A stretch of DNA of 64,000 nt, from NCBI GenBank assembly GCA_951230915.1, contig OX579638.1:20168696-20232695 (forward strand), in the 5' to 3' direction. The stretch is from Antitrichia curtipendula. Lineage: Eukaryota > Streptophyta > Bryopsida > Hypnales > Leucodontaceae. The number at the start of each line of letters is the position of its first letter. The first letter of the stretch is position 1. Positions 45,510 through 57,568 of the stretch are shown one piece after another. Made by a program: the position numbers and the translations under genes. The notes beneath the pieces were generated by a model, which saw only the letters and a program-made list of their open reading frames with translations, was not told the origin of the DNA and ran no database searches.

Positions 45510-46550
45510 TTCTTGAGGTATTCTAGAGGTATTCTTGAGGTATTCTTGAGGTATTCTTTGAGGTATTTTTTGAGGTATTCTTTGAGGTATTCTTTGAGGT
45601 ATTTTTTGAGGTATTCTTTGAGATATTCTTTGAACTATTCTTTGAGGTATTCTTTGAGGTATTCTTTGAACTATTCTTTGAGGTATTCTTTGAGGTATTC
45701 TTTGAGGTATTCTTTGAACTATTCTTTGAATTATTCTTTGAACTATTCTTTGAGGTATTCTTTGAACTATTCTTTGAACTATTCTTTGAGGTATTCTTTG
45801 AGGTATTCTTTGAACTATTCTTTGAACTATTCTTTGAACTATTCTTTGAACTATTCTTTGAACTATTCTTTGAACTATTCTTTGAGGTATTCTTTGAACT
45901 ATTCTTTGAACTATTCTTTGAACTATTCTTTGAACTATTCTTTGAACTATTCTTTGAACTATTCTTTGAACTATTCTTTGAACTATTCTTTGAACTATTC
46001 TTTGAACTATTCTTTGAACTATTCTTTGAACTATTCTTTGAACTATTCTTTGAACTATTCTTTGAACTATTCTTTGAACTATTCTTTGACCTATTCTTTG
46101 AGGTATTCTTTGAGGTATTCTTTGAACTATTCTTTGAACTATTCTTTGAGGTATTCTTTGAGGTATTCTTTGAGGTATTCTTTGAACTATTCTTTGAACT
46201 ATTCTTTGAACTATTCTTTGAACTATTCTTTGAACTATTCTTTGAACTATTCTTTGAACTATTCTTTGAACTATTCTTTGAGGTATTCTTTGAACTATTC
46301 TTTGAACTATTCTTTGAACTATTCTTTGAACTATTCTTTCAACTATTCTCTGAACTATTCTTTGAGGTATTCTTTGAGGTATTCTTTCAACTATTCTTTG
46401 AGGTATTCTTTGAGGTATTCTTTGAGGTATTCTTTGAACTATTCTTTGAACTATTCTTTGAACTATTCTTTGATCTATTCTTTGAACGATTATTTGAACG
46501 ATTATTTGAACGATTATTTGAACGATTCTTTGAACGATTCTTTGAACGAA
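45510..46550 (+). repeat. Minisatellite: about 86 tandem copies of a 12-bp unit
   Basis: The unit is TATTCTTTGAAC or its variant TATTCTTTGAGG. The two forms are interspersed in blocks: GAGG forms dominate the first 150 bp, then long runs of GAAC with short GAGG pairs. The last six units drift to the form TTTGAACGATTA/TTTGAACGATTC. Because 12 is a multiple of three, one frame stays open for 347 codons as YSLN/YSLR repeats; I regard this as a by-product. Confidence 0.95.
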
Positions 46551-49222
46551 TTTTGAATGAAAGACCGCGCCTTGGAAGGCTTAGCCTTTGGAGGAACTAT
46601 TTGTTATTTATAGGGAACCAAAGGGTGATGGTAAACAATGTGGGTTTTGCTTCACTCTTTGGGCTCACTAGTGCTCACTTTGAGCTTGTTTTTGAATGAT
46701 TTTGGAGTGAGGTTCTTTAGACATGTAGACATTTCTGTAGCAAACACTAAACAATGTCATATTGTTTGAGCACATTTAACCATACAATTTTATGTGAACC
46801 TAGTACAAAAATGTGTGAGAAAAATTTTAGAAATCTTGACAAAATACACTGCAATTATTGGAAGGAAAACCGAAAAAAAAAATAGCTTTCTTGCACATTT
46901 CTAGACTACATTATTTGACTTTAAACCTTTTTCAATTAAAATTTCTGCACTACAAAGTTTTCAGCTTTAATTCTTTGTTTTGTAGAATTGTAGGGAAAAT
47001 AAATGAAAATTTTTTTATGCTTTAAAAAAAATTTAAGTAGAAGTAGGTTTGTGATATAAGAAAATCTAAATTGTTTATATTTCTAACTTGGAATTAGGAA
47101 TGCGGACTTCTTCCTAGAAAGTAAATTGAACCATGTGGAACTTTTTCTTTTTTTTTATAAAAATTGCATTCAGAAATGAAACCTACAAGAACCTACAAGT
47201 TACTTTTTTAAATTGCATTTAGAAATGAATCCTACAAATTTGCAATTCTGTTTATTTCTTGTTTTGAACTTATTAAGGTATAACTCTTCTTCACCGTAAC
47301 TTATTAAGAACAGAAATTATATGAGCATGAAGCTAACCATTTTTTCTATCTTCAAAATAAATTAAAAAAATCATAACAAAAAAGAAATATGTATGTATCT
47401 AACTGAAATTCCATTTGACACTCAAATAGGCAATGCTGCTATAGGGGTTCAAATATATCCACATCATTTTTGACTTGGTGAACCACTTCACATACTTCTA
47501 CATTTGTAATTCTATGAAAATAAATATACCCAAAAAACATCAAATCCAACCAATAGGGAGGTCTAAGACTTCATAAAATAACTCCACATATTAGGTTGAC
47601 CTTCATCCAAAGAGTGTGCAAAAAAACAAAAAATTAATATCTTTATTGTCCAAAAATTACCAAATTGGACATCACAGTGCTTCTACTTTTGTCAAATACA
47701 ACTTTAATTGCACGTTCCCTAGAATCGTACAAGCTACAATTTTTTATGAAATATTCATTCATTGTTCATGAGATTTTGTATTCGGTTTTCTTGAATCATG
47801 TTTTGAACATTTAGGAATTCTGTAGTTTTTTCATACGGTGTCCAAAGGGAGCATGTTTTGAAAATCTCTAATACCATTTTATTGTCAAACATGACTCCAC
47901 CAAAGAAATTTGATATAAAAATGACAACCATGCTAAATTGCTTATTTTTGTGGTTTTAGTTGTTCTTACTTTATTTATGTTTTCATCAATAAGTTTTTGA
48001 AAATTTTGAATATAAAATGTAGAAACTATTAATAAATTGAATTACAATGAACACATTCTGATTTCGACTACCAATCTCAAGAGTCTTGTCTTCAAATGAT
48101 CAAACACTTGACATATTTCCATTGTAGTTAATGAATAAATATACTATTTTCTATAAAGACCAAATTTAAGCACTATATAAGAAAACATCAATATAATCCC
48201 TGAATAGCCGGGATCTTTCTTTTAATGAACTTTGACGAATTTAATCCTAATTGAATAGAAATTCAATAATCTGATGGACGATGTAACAATTCTTTCTGTG
48301 ATTCACTAAATAGAATTAGACATGGTAGGAGTCACTTTGAAGATAAAACACAACAACGTCCTTTATGAATTAAGAGATTGAATTGATGGAGCATGAGCAT
48401 TAGAAATGTGTGAAATTGATTTCAAGTCTTTCAATCTGCTATGCAAATGTCAAATTCAAAGGAATTAACATGCATAAATTCGATCCAATGTTGGCATCTT
48501 GAATTGTAAACTTCTTCAAATTTAAAATGTAATGTGATTTTTTCAAATATATATACTTTGTTGCAAGTACATTTTCAGTATTCTTTAGCATTTTCAAAGT
48601 ACAACATTGCAATGAACACTTCAACATAATGTCTTGGATGGAAAAATTGTAATCAATCGTTTTTCAAGATTAGCTTGGTAATCCTAAAATGGAATTCGTA
48701 AAAAATAAATAAATAAATTAAAAACACTAAAAATTGGAAGTCAATTACAGTTCATTCAAATTATAAATTCTGTGGACAACAAAATGTAGTAGTGATCAAA
48801 TAACAAGGTTAAGAAATCATAAATGGAAATGTCATTCATCTATACACAGCCATTCTTCATAAAAATTGTAGCACATCTTATTTGAGGAGGTGAGGAACAA
48901 GATTGCATAATATTTTAATGGAAGTAATTGTTTTTTTTAATTTCATGGATAAACATTGGAGAACAAAAAAATATCATTGTTTACTGATAAACAACAATAT
49001 ATACTCATTAGAAAGGTAGGATTGTAATGACATTATTTGAAGACCAATAAATTATAACACAGTGAAGAATTCTGTCAAAAGCAAATAAAAAAACATGAAA
49101 GGTGTTTGTTCTTGTAGTTCTATTTTTTTGGTTTGGAGGTGTTCTATTCATATCCTCTGTTTTGGCACAAAACAAATGGTATTCATAGTGGAATGATATG
49201 ACATCAGGAGCCAAGAACAACA
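46551..49222. other. AT-rich stretch without a gene
   Basis: No supported gene or RNA. If the pseudogene at 49223 belongs to a transposon, its left end should lie here, but I could not find inverted repeats. Confidence 0.4.
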
Positions 49223-52200
49223 ATGGATGGAAGGGGTTTTGGTAGTCCTGTGACATTACCAATGCTAACAACTATGAGAGGGCTAAATCAAGGGAGTGTT
49301 GGACAAAGAATTGTTCGAGCCTGTCGCGCAAGACTATTTGAAGGTGGTGTCGATGGAAGACATGCAGGGCAAACGAATAGAAATGAGGACATTATGCAGC
49401 TCATGTCTGAAGAAGGAGCAGTTGTTGGATCAGGTGTCATTGATACAAGTATTACATGTGGGATGGAACTTTATCATATTAAGATATGGCCACATGAGGT
49501 GGCCGTGCGTGTAGTGCATGTTGTAGATGAAACAATATGGACGGGAGAATTAGTGGGGGAGCGTCTTGGTCAATGTATGGGTTTGGTCATTTGTTGGAAG
49601 AAATCAAGAGTTCGTACCACTGGAGGAGGAAGGCCAAGTACCTCGGAATCTGGAGGAAGGCAGAATATTCCATTTACTACTGTATCATCACCGGAATTTG
49701 ATTTTCACGAAAGCACTAGTAGTCCCAATCCTTTGCAATTCTCTTTTAGTACAGTTGCTGCTACTAGAAATCCTCAACAGAGTTCTCCTACAAGTGAACA
49801 AGGGAATAGCAGCAGACCTTCTGAAGAAGACATGGATGGATTACCTACATCTAGAAGTATCAGAAGCTATTCAATGGTAAACAGAAGGAGACGTGAAAGA
49901 GGGCCACGTGTAAGAGGGGAGACAATGAGTCAAAAAGTGACGTTGCAAAGTGTATTAGCAGCTAAAAATCATGGTGCATGCAAAAAGAATTGCCTGAGGG
50001 AAATAGATGAGAAGTACATACTAGACCAGAGGTACATGGCATGGGGCCAAAAGTATGAGCTTCGATCGACATGGATACTACAAATGTTAAATGCTTTCTT
50101 TAGAAGAATCAAAGGGAGAAGACACAAGTACGAGACAAAGTTGGATGGAATTCATGTCTGCAATGCCTGCTACGCAGCAGCTTTGGGTTATTCGCAACGA
50201 CGTTTCAAGCAACTCAAGCAATCGCAACAAGTATATGGGAGAGTGACTGCAGTACATGGGAACACATGCCATTTGAGGGAAGGAGCCAGAATGTCTGCAG
50301 CACGTGCAAGTTTTGAAGAGTTTGTAAAGGAAGCTGGATGCACGCAACCACATAGACAAATACGGAGGAAAGAAGACAACAGTATAGTGCCGTTGATATT
50401 GTTACCAATGAACACAACAAAGTTGAATGTCTTTCAGTACGTGAATGAAGAAGTGAAGAAATTGGTGGACGGGGAACCATTGAGTCTTTCTTCATTCCAC
50501 CGATTGTGGCGAAAGGAATTTTCACATGTACAAATTCCTCCGTACTCCCGATTTTCAAAGTGCTACCATTGTTGGGAGTACAAGTGTGGAATGGAAGGTA
50601 CAACAAATGCAACTGCACGTGAGGAAATAAAGAAGTGGTTCATTATACATATCCAACATCAAATGGAGGAGAGGCGTGATTATTGATTGTTCAAGAGGTC
50701 AGCAATAAGCACGCCAGACTTATATATGTGTTTGATAGTGGATGGCATGGACCAGAACACAACTATGGTTCCAAAAATGAGGCAATTCGTGAAGAACATA
50801 GAGTCTCGTTTTGTGAAAACTCATCTCTGTGGAGTACTAGTGCATGGAATTGGATTGTATGCAGATGTGTGGATTGACGCACACCACAAGCATGACAACA
50901 ACCAAGTGATAACCAATATAATGCATGTATTATCCGATGTGCGACAACAGAAGGGGAAGCTACCACCAACTTTGCGGATTCAAACAGACAACACAACTCG
51001 TGAGAACAAAAATATATACATGTTTGCATTATGTGCAAGTCTAGTGGGCCTCAGATTTTTCCAAGAGGTGCAATTGTCTTTTTTAATTGTTGGGCACACA
51101 CACGAAGACATTGACCAAAGGTTCAATATTATTTTAAATACGCTGAAGAGGAAGAATATTGACTCTATGGATGAGTTGTTGTCTTTGGTACGAAAGGGAA
51201 CATCGTATACGGAGGCATTTGTCAATGCACGGAAGCTCGAGGATGTTCGGGATTGGAAGAAGTTCATCACACCACATCTTTTAAGGGGAGGAGACCAACT
51301 CACAGGAATTACGTTCCCACACCACATGAGGTTCTACATGGAAAATGGAGTACCTAGGGTTCAGCACAAGCACTTCAGCAAAGATGTGTGGGGACCTGCG
51401 GAAGGACACATGTGCTTGCAATCCTTGCCTAGTGTGGAAGAGAAGCCAACTCTAGCAAAGTGACTGCAGCAGATGAGAGGGAGTTGAAGGCTTTAAAAGA
51501 CTTCATCATTTATAAGGATAAATGCGTTGAGAGAGGTTGGAATGTATTGAAGAACCTAGAAGTGATATTGGAAACAAAAGAGTTCATGAAGGATTTTCCT
51601 ACTTCGGATAGAAGTGCAGCAATGAACATGTCGTTTTGGCCATCAATTGTTGAAGAAAACGAAGGGAATAATGCTGAAGTACGCACTACTCATGCTGAAG
51701 GGGAGGAATCAAATACAATGTTACCAGTGTTGGACTCTATCATGGCAACAATGCCCAATCCGGAAGCTCGAGGCTACTTTGGACCACGGAAGAATAAGCC
51801 AAGACAAATAGCAGGGACAAGGGCTCCTAAGCGAAGAAGGGTTAATGAAGGAGGGGATGCAATTCCGACAATGAGCACTAAAGACGGCCAAGATCCATTT
51901 TCGGTGTTTGGACCGGAAAAAGACCTTGAAGTTGGACAATTTGTAGCACTTACAGTGGAGGCTACTGAGATAAGAGTGGGAGTGCCTTTTTATGTGGGGA
52001 AAGTACTGGAGTTTGGCCAGCGAAAGTAGGCAACAAAGATGAAGGTTATATGGTATTGGCCAATTATAAGGACAAGAGTGGGAACACCAGAAATCTCAAG
52101 CAAAGAACAATATACAAATTATATGGAGTCTTCATGGGAGCCATTCGGTGAGAAGCATAGATGGGTAGAGAAAGAAGCAACTATATTCTCTTGGAAGGAC

Positions 52201-52380
52201 ATTGCAAAACAAACAAGAACTGGATTTCTGCAAGAGAACAATGTATCGGTGCATGGAGATGTAACGGAAAAAGACATGAGCATCCCAACACTAGCTAAAC
52301 CGCATTTGTTGGATTACATTGCAATGCAATTGGAGGAATTGGACAACGAAAGATTGAGGAATGATATTGGTTCATATTGA
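49223..52380 (+). pseudogene. DUF7869-type RNase H-like transposase gene, broken
   Basis: One gene of about 1,050 codons from ATG 49223. It is broken by TGA at 50684, a frameshift near 51458 and TAG at 52027. The first part is low-complexity and carries an RRRRERGPRVRG-like basic patch. Then CKKNCLREIDEKYILDQRY, a HVCNACYAAALGYSQRRF zinc-binding-like segment and FSKCYHCWEYKCGM follow. After the TGA come LIVDGMDQ, QTDNTTRENKN and VGHTHEDIDQRFN. These three Asp/Glu sites are spaced as in DDE/RNase H-fold transposases, and GHTHEDIDQ is the mark of the DUF7869 family, which is common in transposon-like genes. The C-terminus has PKRRRVN and a DPFSVFGPEKDLEVGQFVAL segment. No intron is evident. It has no sequence link to the CACTA genes nearby. 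Confidence 0.7.
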
Positions 52381-52789
52381 ATTCCTCTTTTACGTTCAAT
52401 ATAATTCATAAGAGTGATGTATTTAGTTTCAAAACATGTGAGTAGGAAAATTGAGCTAGACATACAGTAGTGTAGGACTATGCAAAGTAATACATGATTG
52501 CAATTAAAGTTCTTCTGATTTGTGAATAATGTTTGATTGTGTATTGAAGTGCATTATGGAAGTTCTGAAATTATGCAGTTGTTTGGAAAAAACAATATGT
52601 ATTGTGCGTGATACATAGAGGAAAATGAATTTGTTGAAATATTACAGTTGCAAAATAAAATCAATGTTTCTTTCAACGATTTGTATGAGTAAAAAAAAAG
52701 GAAAAATGGCCCCCTTCTTGGAGATGAAGTCAATTTCACTCGTACGGTTTGTAAGTGCAATTTCATATGGTCAAGTGCAAGAATTACGA
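52381..52789. other. Non-coding stretch after the transposase pseudogene
   Basis: No gene. It contains a TCAAGTGCAAGAATTACGAATTCTGTG-like block (from about 52771) that is found inverted near 10608-10640, so part of it is repeat DNA. Confidence 0.4.
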
Positions 52790-52980
52790 ATTCTGTGTTC
52801 TATAGAATTAAATGTGAATTTCTGAAGTTGAAACACAATGGTGACTTTTGGGCTCTAAAAGCATCCAATTCCTACAATGTACACTTTTTGTACATTGGTA
52901 GTGCAAAGAAAAAGCAAAATATACCTCTATATTAGAGGATGCTTTTGGAGTTTAAGTGCTTTATGGAACTCCTACCCTAA
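52790..52980. repeat. Partial MITE of the TAAGGTAGGAGG family
   Basis: GAATTAAATGTGAATTTCTGAAGTTGAAA and GGGCTC blocks match the right half of the element at 9078-9409, and the segment ends AACTCCTACCCTAA, a decayed version of the family's right end. The left end is missing or beyond recognition. Confidence 0.5.
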
Positions 52981-53147
52981 TCAAACTTAGTAAACTTAAT
53001 CAAACTTTGAATGTTTAATTTTGCCATTGTTTTGGAATGGAATTTACAATATGTTATTTTTAAGAGATGAAATTACTCCATGTCTTCTACAAGTTATAAA
53101 TTTTCAATTATTTTGTGAAGATGTGAAATTATCACAAGTTTCTGAAG

Positions 53148-53425
53148 TGAGGTAGGTATCCTCCAAACCGCCACTTATTGCTACTATGCCTAATTATTAT
53201 TAATATATTCTTTAAATTTTCATATTTTATTTATCAACAAGTGAAGGGGGATTCCAATGCACCAAAGAACACAGCATTTGGATACTCTATGCAAAAGTTA
53301 TGTAGGAACAAAGTTTGGTTCTAAAAGTGTTTTTTCTACATAGGTACATAGTGGCCTTTGGAAATGCACATAGAGTGAAGATGGCAATTTAGGATCAATT
53401 GTGCATTTAAAGGTGCCCATTGTAA
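53148..53425. mobile_element. MITE, third copy of the AGGTRGG...CCCAAAA family
   Basis: Left end GAGGTAGGTATCC...CCGCCACTTATTGCTACTA and the interior (AAGTGAAGGGGGATTCCAATGCACC, GCATTTGGATAC, GCAAAAGTTATG, AGGTACATAG, GGAAATGCACA) match 8557-8832 block by block. The right end is decayed. It is the most diverged of the three copies. Confidence 0.7.
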
Positions 53426-54430
53426 TAGAAAAGATAATTCAAATCAACCCTAGTTTTTAGATCCCATGGCATCTCAAAGTGGTCTTGGAAGTGTTTGAAA
53501 ATATGAAGGGCTTGTAAGTTGACTCACTATAGGAATAGTCATTATTGTCATACCTTTTCAAGCATTGTTTTGTGTGCCAATAAATATGGCCTTCCTTTGT
53601 TTGCTTAAATTTATTTTTAATGTAAAATCTTTTCTACTTCATCTTTTTATAATGCATAATAGTTCATTTGAAGTCTAGATTGCCGACTTTGCATTAGATC
53701 AATTTGTTCTCAAAAGAACATGACACTATGCGTGCCTCATTTGTTGCCCTTGTATTTGCCATTACATGATTGATTTATAGAGCATGCACTGTAGGCACTC
53801 TTAGTGATGACGAAGGTGGTCCAACTGAGAGCATTGCCACCCAATCCTCCAAAATAGGACTCGGAAAATGTGGTGGCTTAAGCCTTGTATCTCTTTGACT
53901 CTTTTTGCCCCTAGAAACACCACACTTAACCCCGCCCTTAGAACCCAACCAAATTGAAAGTCAAGACGTGCATTAACCTCCCCAAAGACCATTGATTTGT
54001 ATGGTCTCAATTTTTGTCATGATTTTTTTAAACATTTAAAAAAAATAAAAGAACTAATTATCTTCATGGGAATATAATTTTTTTCAATTGGTGCCTAGGA
54101 ACAAAAGTTATGCCTAGATAAGCTCAAAACATGGGAGACCAAGCAACAACAACAACAAAAAATTTTGAATTAAATTTTGTTTTCTCATTGATTATATTTT
54201 TGTCCACATGGAAAGCTTTGATTCATTTCATTTGGATAAGTATTGTGAAAGATATGGACAATCTTGTTTTTTGGGCAATTTAAGAATCTTCTTGAAAAAA
54301 ATAACCCATAAGATTCATTTCTAAATGTAACTTTTACAATTTTTCAAGAAAAAATTCCACATGATTTGATTCGCTTACAAGAACAATCTCAACATTGGAA
54401 TTAGTGTGTTTCAATTCTATCTCAAAGACA
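53426..54430. other. Repeat-bearing AT-rich stretch without a gene
   Basis: From about 54150 it contains the 'gattatatttttgtccaca', 'gaaagctttgattcatt' block seen at 2806-2860 and 54690-54730. Before that I see nothing I can name. Confidence 0.45.
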
Positions 54431-55327
54431 TTAACCCCTAAAGTCCCATTGTCCCCTTAGGGAACAAAATGGATTTTGGGTAGGCTCCTACGGTCTCAAT
54501 AATTTTTTTGATTTTCTGAATTTTTTTGAAGATAGAGAATCACATTAGCTTTCCAAAAATGTAATTTTATTTCAATCGGTGCCCGGGAGCAAAGTTATGG
54601 CACAAAAACCCCAAATTTTAGTTCGGCGGGCAAAAAAAAATTCTCAAAAAAACTTTAAATTAAAAAATTAAAAAATTAGTTTCATGTAGATTTTATTTTT
54701 ATTTACATTGAAAGCTTTTATTCATTCCATTTGGATTTGTTAGGCAAAAGTTACGGTCAATCTTAATTTTCGGGCAATTAGAGCATCTTTTTGAAAAAAT
54801 AACTTGTAGGATTCATTTCTGAACTCAATTTTAGCAATTTTAAAATAAAAGATATTCACAAGGTCAAGATTTCTTGCTAAAACAATCTTACTATTGAGAT
54901 TAGTATATTTCAATTCTATCTTAGAGCTATTAATGATTTAATTTTTCCTTCAATCTTGAATCTACTTCTACTTAATAATTTTTCAATGAGTGAAAACTAA
55001 GTTAAAATTTTTTTTTTCTTGAGATTCTCAACTCAATTCTTCAAAATCATTAGAGCACAAATTTTAAGTTAAAAGGTTCAAAGCCAAAAAATGTAGTTGA
55101 ACAAGGTGCAAAAAACTCAATTCCTTCACTTTAAATGCAAATATTTCGCAATCTACACGGTCAAAATTTATGAAATTTCTTCCACACATTTTTGCACTAG
55201 TCTAATACAAGATCCTACGGTTAAATATGCAAAAAAAAAAATAATTTTGTTTTTTGCTCTTTGCTCTAGAAATGGCAGTTTTGAGTGGTCTTTGATGGAA
55301 AAAGGGCCTTGGGACTTCAAGCATTAA
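54431..55327. mobile_element. Inverted-repeat element of about 0.9 kb (TTAACCCCTAAAGTCCCA family)
   Basis: It starts TTAACCCCTAAAGTCCCA and ends CCTTGGGACTTCAAGCATTAA, the imperfect inverse. The motif recurs in one or the other orientation near 1238, 3232, 6541, 7277, 42335 and 55731, always at the border of recognisable repeat blocks, which marks it as the terminus of a family. The interior is AT-rich and non-coding. The transposase that would act on it is not in the window as far as I can tell. Confidence 0.6.
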
Positions 55328-55753
55328 TAATTTAGATTTTCCTTCTGTCTTGTACCTACTTCTACTTAACAATTATTTAAGAATGAAAATTAAGTTATTT
55401 TGAAAATTTGTTTTTTTCTAGACTCTCAACTCAATTCCCCATGATAAAGTTTTAAACCTCAAAACTTTGTAGTGCAAAAAAATGAAGTTAAGAAGGTTCA
55501 AAGTCAAATAATCTAGTCCTGCAATGTACAAAAAACTTTATTTCTTCACTTTAAACACAGATATCTTGCAATCTATGTGGTCAAATTTTCTCAAAATTAT
55601 TCCACACATTCTCATACTAGATAGGTGTAAGATCCAATGGTTAGACATGCCAAAAAAACAATTTTCAACTTAAAAAAAAACTCTTTGCAATAGAAATGGC
55701 ATTTTTGAGTGTTTTTTGGCGAAAAAAAGGCCTCGGTCCTTGAAGCGCTGATA
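55328..55753. repeat. Tandem partial copy of the preceding element
   Basis: From ATTTAGATTTTCCTTCTGTC through TACTTCTACTTAA, TTGCAATCTA and AGATCCAATGGTTA to GGCCTCGGTCCTTGAAGCGCT, the blocks repeat those of 54935-55327 in the same order. It is therefore a right-hand fragment placed directly behind the full element. Confidence 0.6.
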
Positions 55754-56289
55754 AGTTGACAAGCTGACATTGCTTCAAATGTAAGAAATGAATAAGGGCC
55801 GCTTCACACTATGGCCGACCAAGTCGAGAGGCCATGGGATTGAGTGGCCAAACTTTTGGTGAGAGTCCAAAAAAATGGGCAATAAATGATAGGATTTGCA
55901 GCCTTTGGCTGGCCATAGTGTGAAGCTTCCAAAGGCCAAGCCCTAGGCAATGAACTCCCACAGCCTCTCAACTTGGACAGCCATAGTGTGAAGCCTCCAA
56001 AGTCCAAGCTCAAAGTCCAAACTCATACTATTTGTTTGGCTTTTATCAAGCTTTTTCATATGAATAATCCATCCAATTTCTGAAATTTGTGTCTCACCTT
56101 CTTTGACCATGGCTTCTAGAAAGGAACGCATTCTTGCTCTACTTTCGGTTTTCATAGTCATAAAATATGTCATTGTGGGCATTTTGGCATTGCAAAAACT
56201 TGCAATTTTGGAACAAAATGCCCAAATGATGATGATGGCAGTTTTTATTCCCCAAGGACGTAGGGTGAATTTTTAGAGGATACGTTGGC

Positions 56290-57562
56290 AAATACCAAGA
56301 TATGCAGGTTTTTTAGAACATACATTTATGGGGTCGTTTTCAGATGGTGATTTTTGGAAGCGGATGAAGGTGAGTCAATCTACATTTCAATAGTTATGCA
56401 CTCTTTTAGGGCCTGTTTTGAAGAAGAAGTATACACATCTTAGAGAAAGTATTAGTGTGGAGCAGAGGATTGCAATAACTCTTTCTTGATTAGCTACAGG
56501 TAATTCATTGCAAATGGTTGGTGATTTATTTGGCGTAGGATTGAGTACAACTTCTATCATTGTGAGGGATTGTTGTGGAACTATTAAGATTCACTTGAGA
56601 CCATTGGTTTTAAAAAAAACAAATCTTGCTTGGATGAAAGAAATAACAAAGGGTTTTGTATTCCGCTTGTTCTAGGGGCAATAGATGGTAGTCACATTCC
56701 TATTCTAGCACCATCTCATGATCTTGTTGCATACTATTGCCAAAAGGGATATTATTCATGTCTACTACTAGGAGTTGTAGATGCCAATTGCAAATTTTGG
56801 AACTATGATTTTGGATGGGCTAGATGGATTTATGATTGGTCCTTATTTCAAAAATCAGAAATTGGGAAGAAGACTATGATAGGTGCATTTTTACCTTACA
56901 AATTCATCGGTGATGTTGCGTATCCTATGAGACCTTGGTTTTACTCACCATTCAAGGGAGAAAGAGAAGGATTGCCTAGAAAAAAAAACACATTGGAATT
57001 TTACCCAATCGAGCACATGTATGACTGTAGAAAGAGCATTTGGAATTCTGAAAGGAAGATGGCGCATATTGTTGAAAAGAATTGACATGACACTTCAAAA
57101 TTTACTTGATGTTGTTATAGCATCTCTATGTCTACACAATTTGTGCATTCTAGAGAATGATGAATTTTCTATGGATTGGGCTAAAGAAGCAGAAAAAGAG
57201 CTTCAAGTTGAAGCCAATATGTCATTTGGAAAACTGCAAGAAATTGATATGTTTCACTCTTTGGAATCATCATTGCAGGAAATGAGAGAACTCCAAAAAA
57301 AAATCTGAAAGATGAAGAAACTCTATTGATAGAATTGGAAGAAGAAGAAGAAATTGATAATGAAGAAAATTTAGCATGTGAAGAAACAAGAACAAAACAG
57401 TAAGAGAAAATGAAGAATATATTGGTTGATTCAACTCAAGTTCATCTATTGCTAGCCGAGACTTTTTACAAAAGTCATTTGGCTAAAAATTCAGACATTC
57501 AATTTGAAAACTATATCTATGATGATGATGATGACAATGATTGTAGCTTAGATGAGGAGTAG
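56290..57562 (+). pseudogene. HARBI1-like DDE transposase of the Harbinger element, broken
   Basis: Helix-turn-helix part: GSFSDGDFWKRMKVSQSTFQ, LGPVLKKKYTHLRESISVEQRIAITL and MVGDLFGVGLSTTSIIVRD. DDE part: GAIDGSHIPI (first Asp), VVDANCKFWNYDFGWA, IGDVAYPMRPW (second Asp) and TVERAFGILKGRWRIL (Glu), then SLCLHNLCI. In-frame stops occur near 56390 and 56488. Frameshifts lie near 56630, near 57020 and at the A-run at 57294-57302, after which an acidic tail continues to about 57562. All three catalytic residues are still encoded, so the element died from frame damage and not from active-site change. Confidence 0.85.
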
Positions 57563-57568
57563 CATATT

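Noticed and set aside
45510..46550. CRISPR-like repeat array
   Set aside because: The units are directly adjacent with no spacers, and the genome context is eukaryotic.
45513..46556. A 347-codon protein of YSLN/YSLR repeats
   Set aside because: It is the translation of a 12-bp minisatellite. The unit length keeps the frame open and no non-repeat domain follows.
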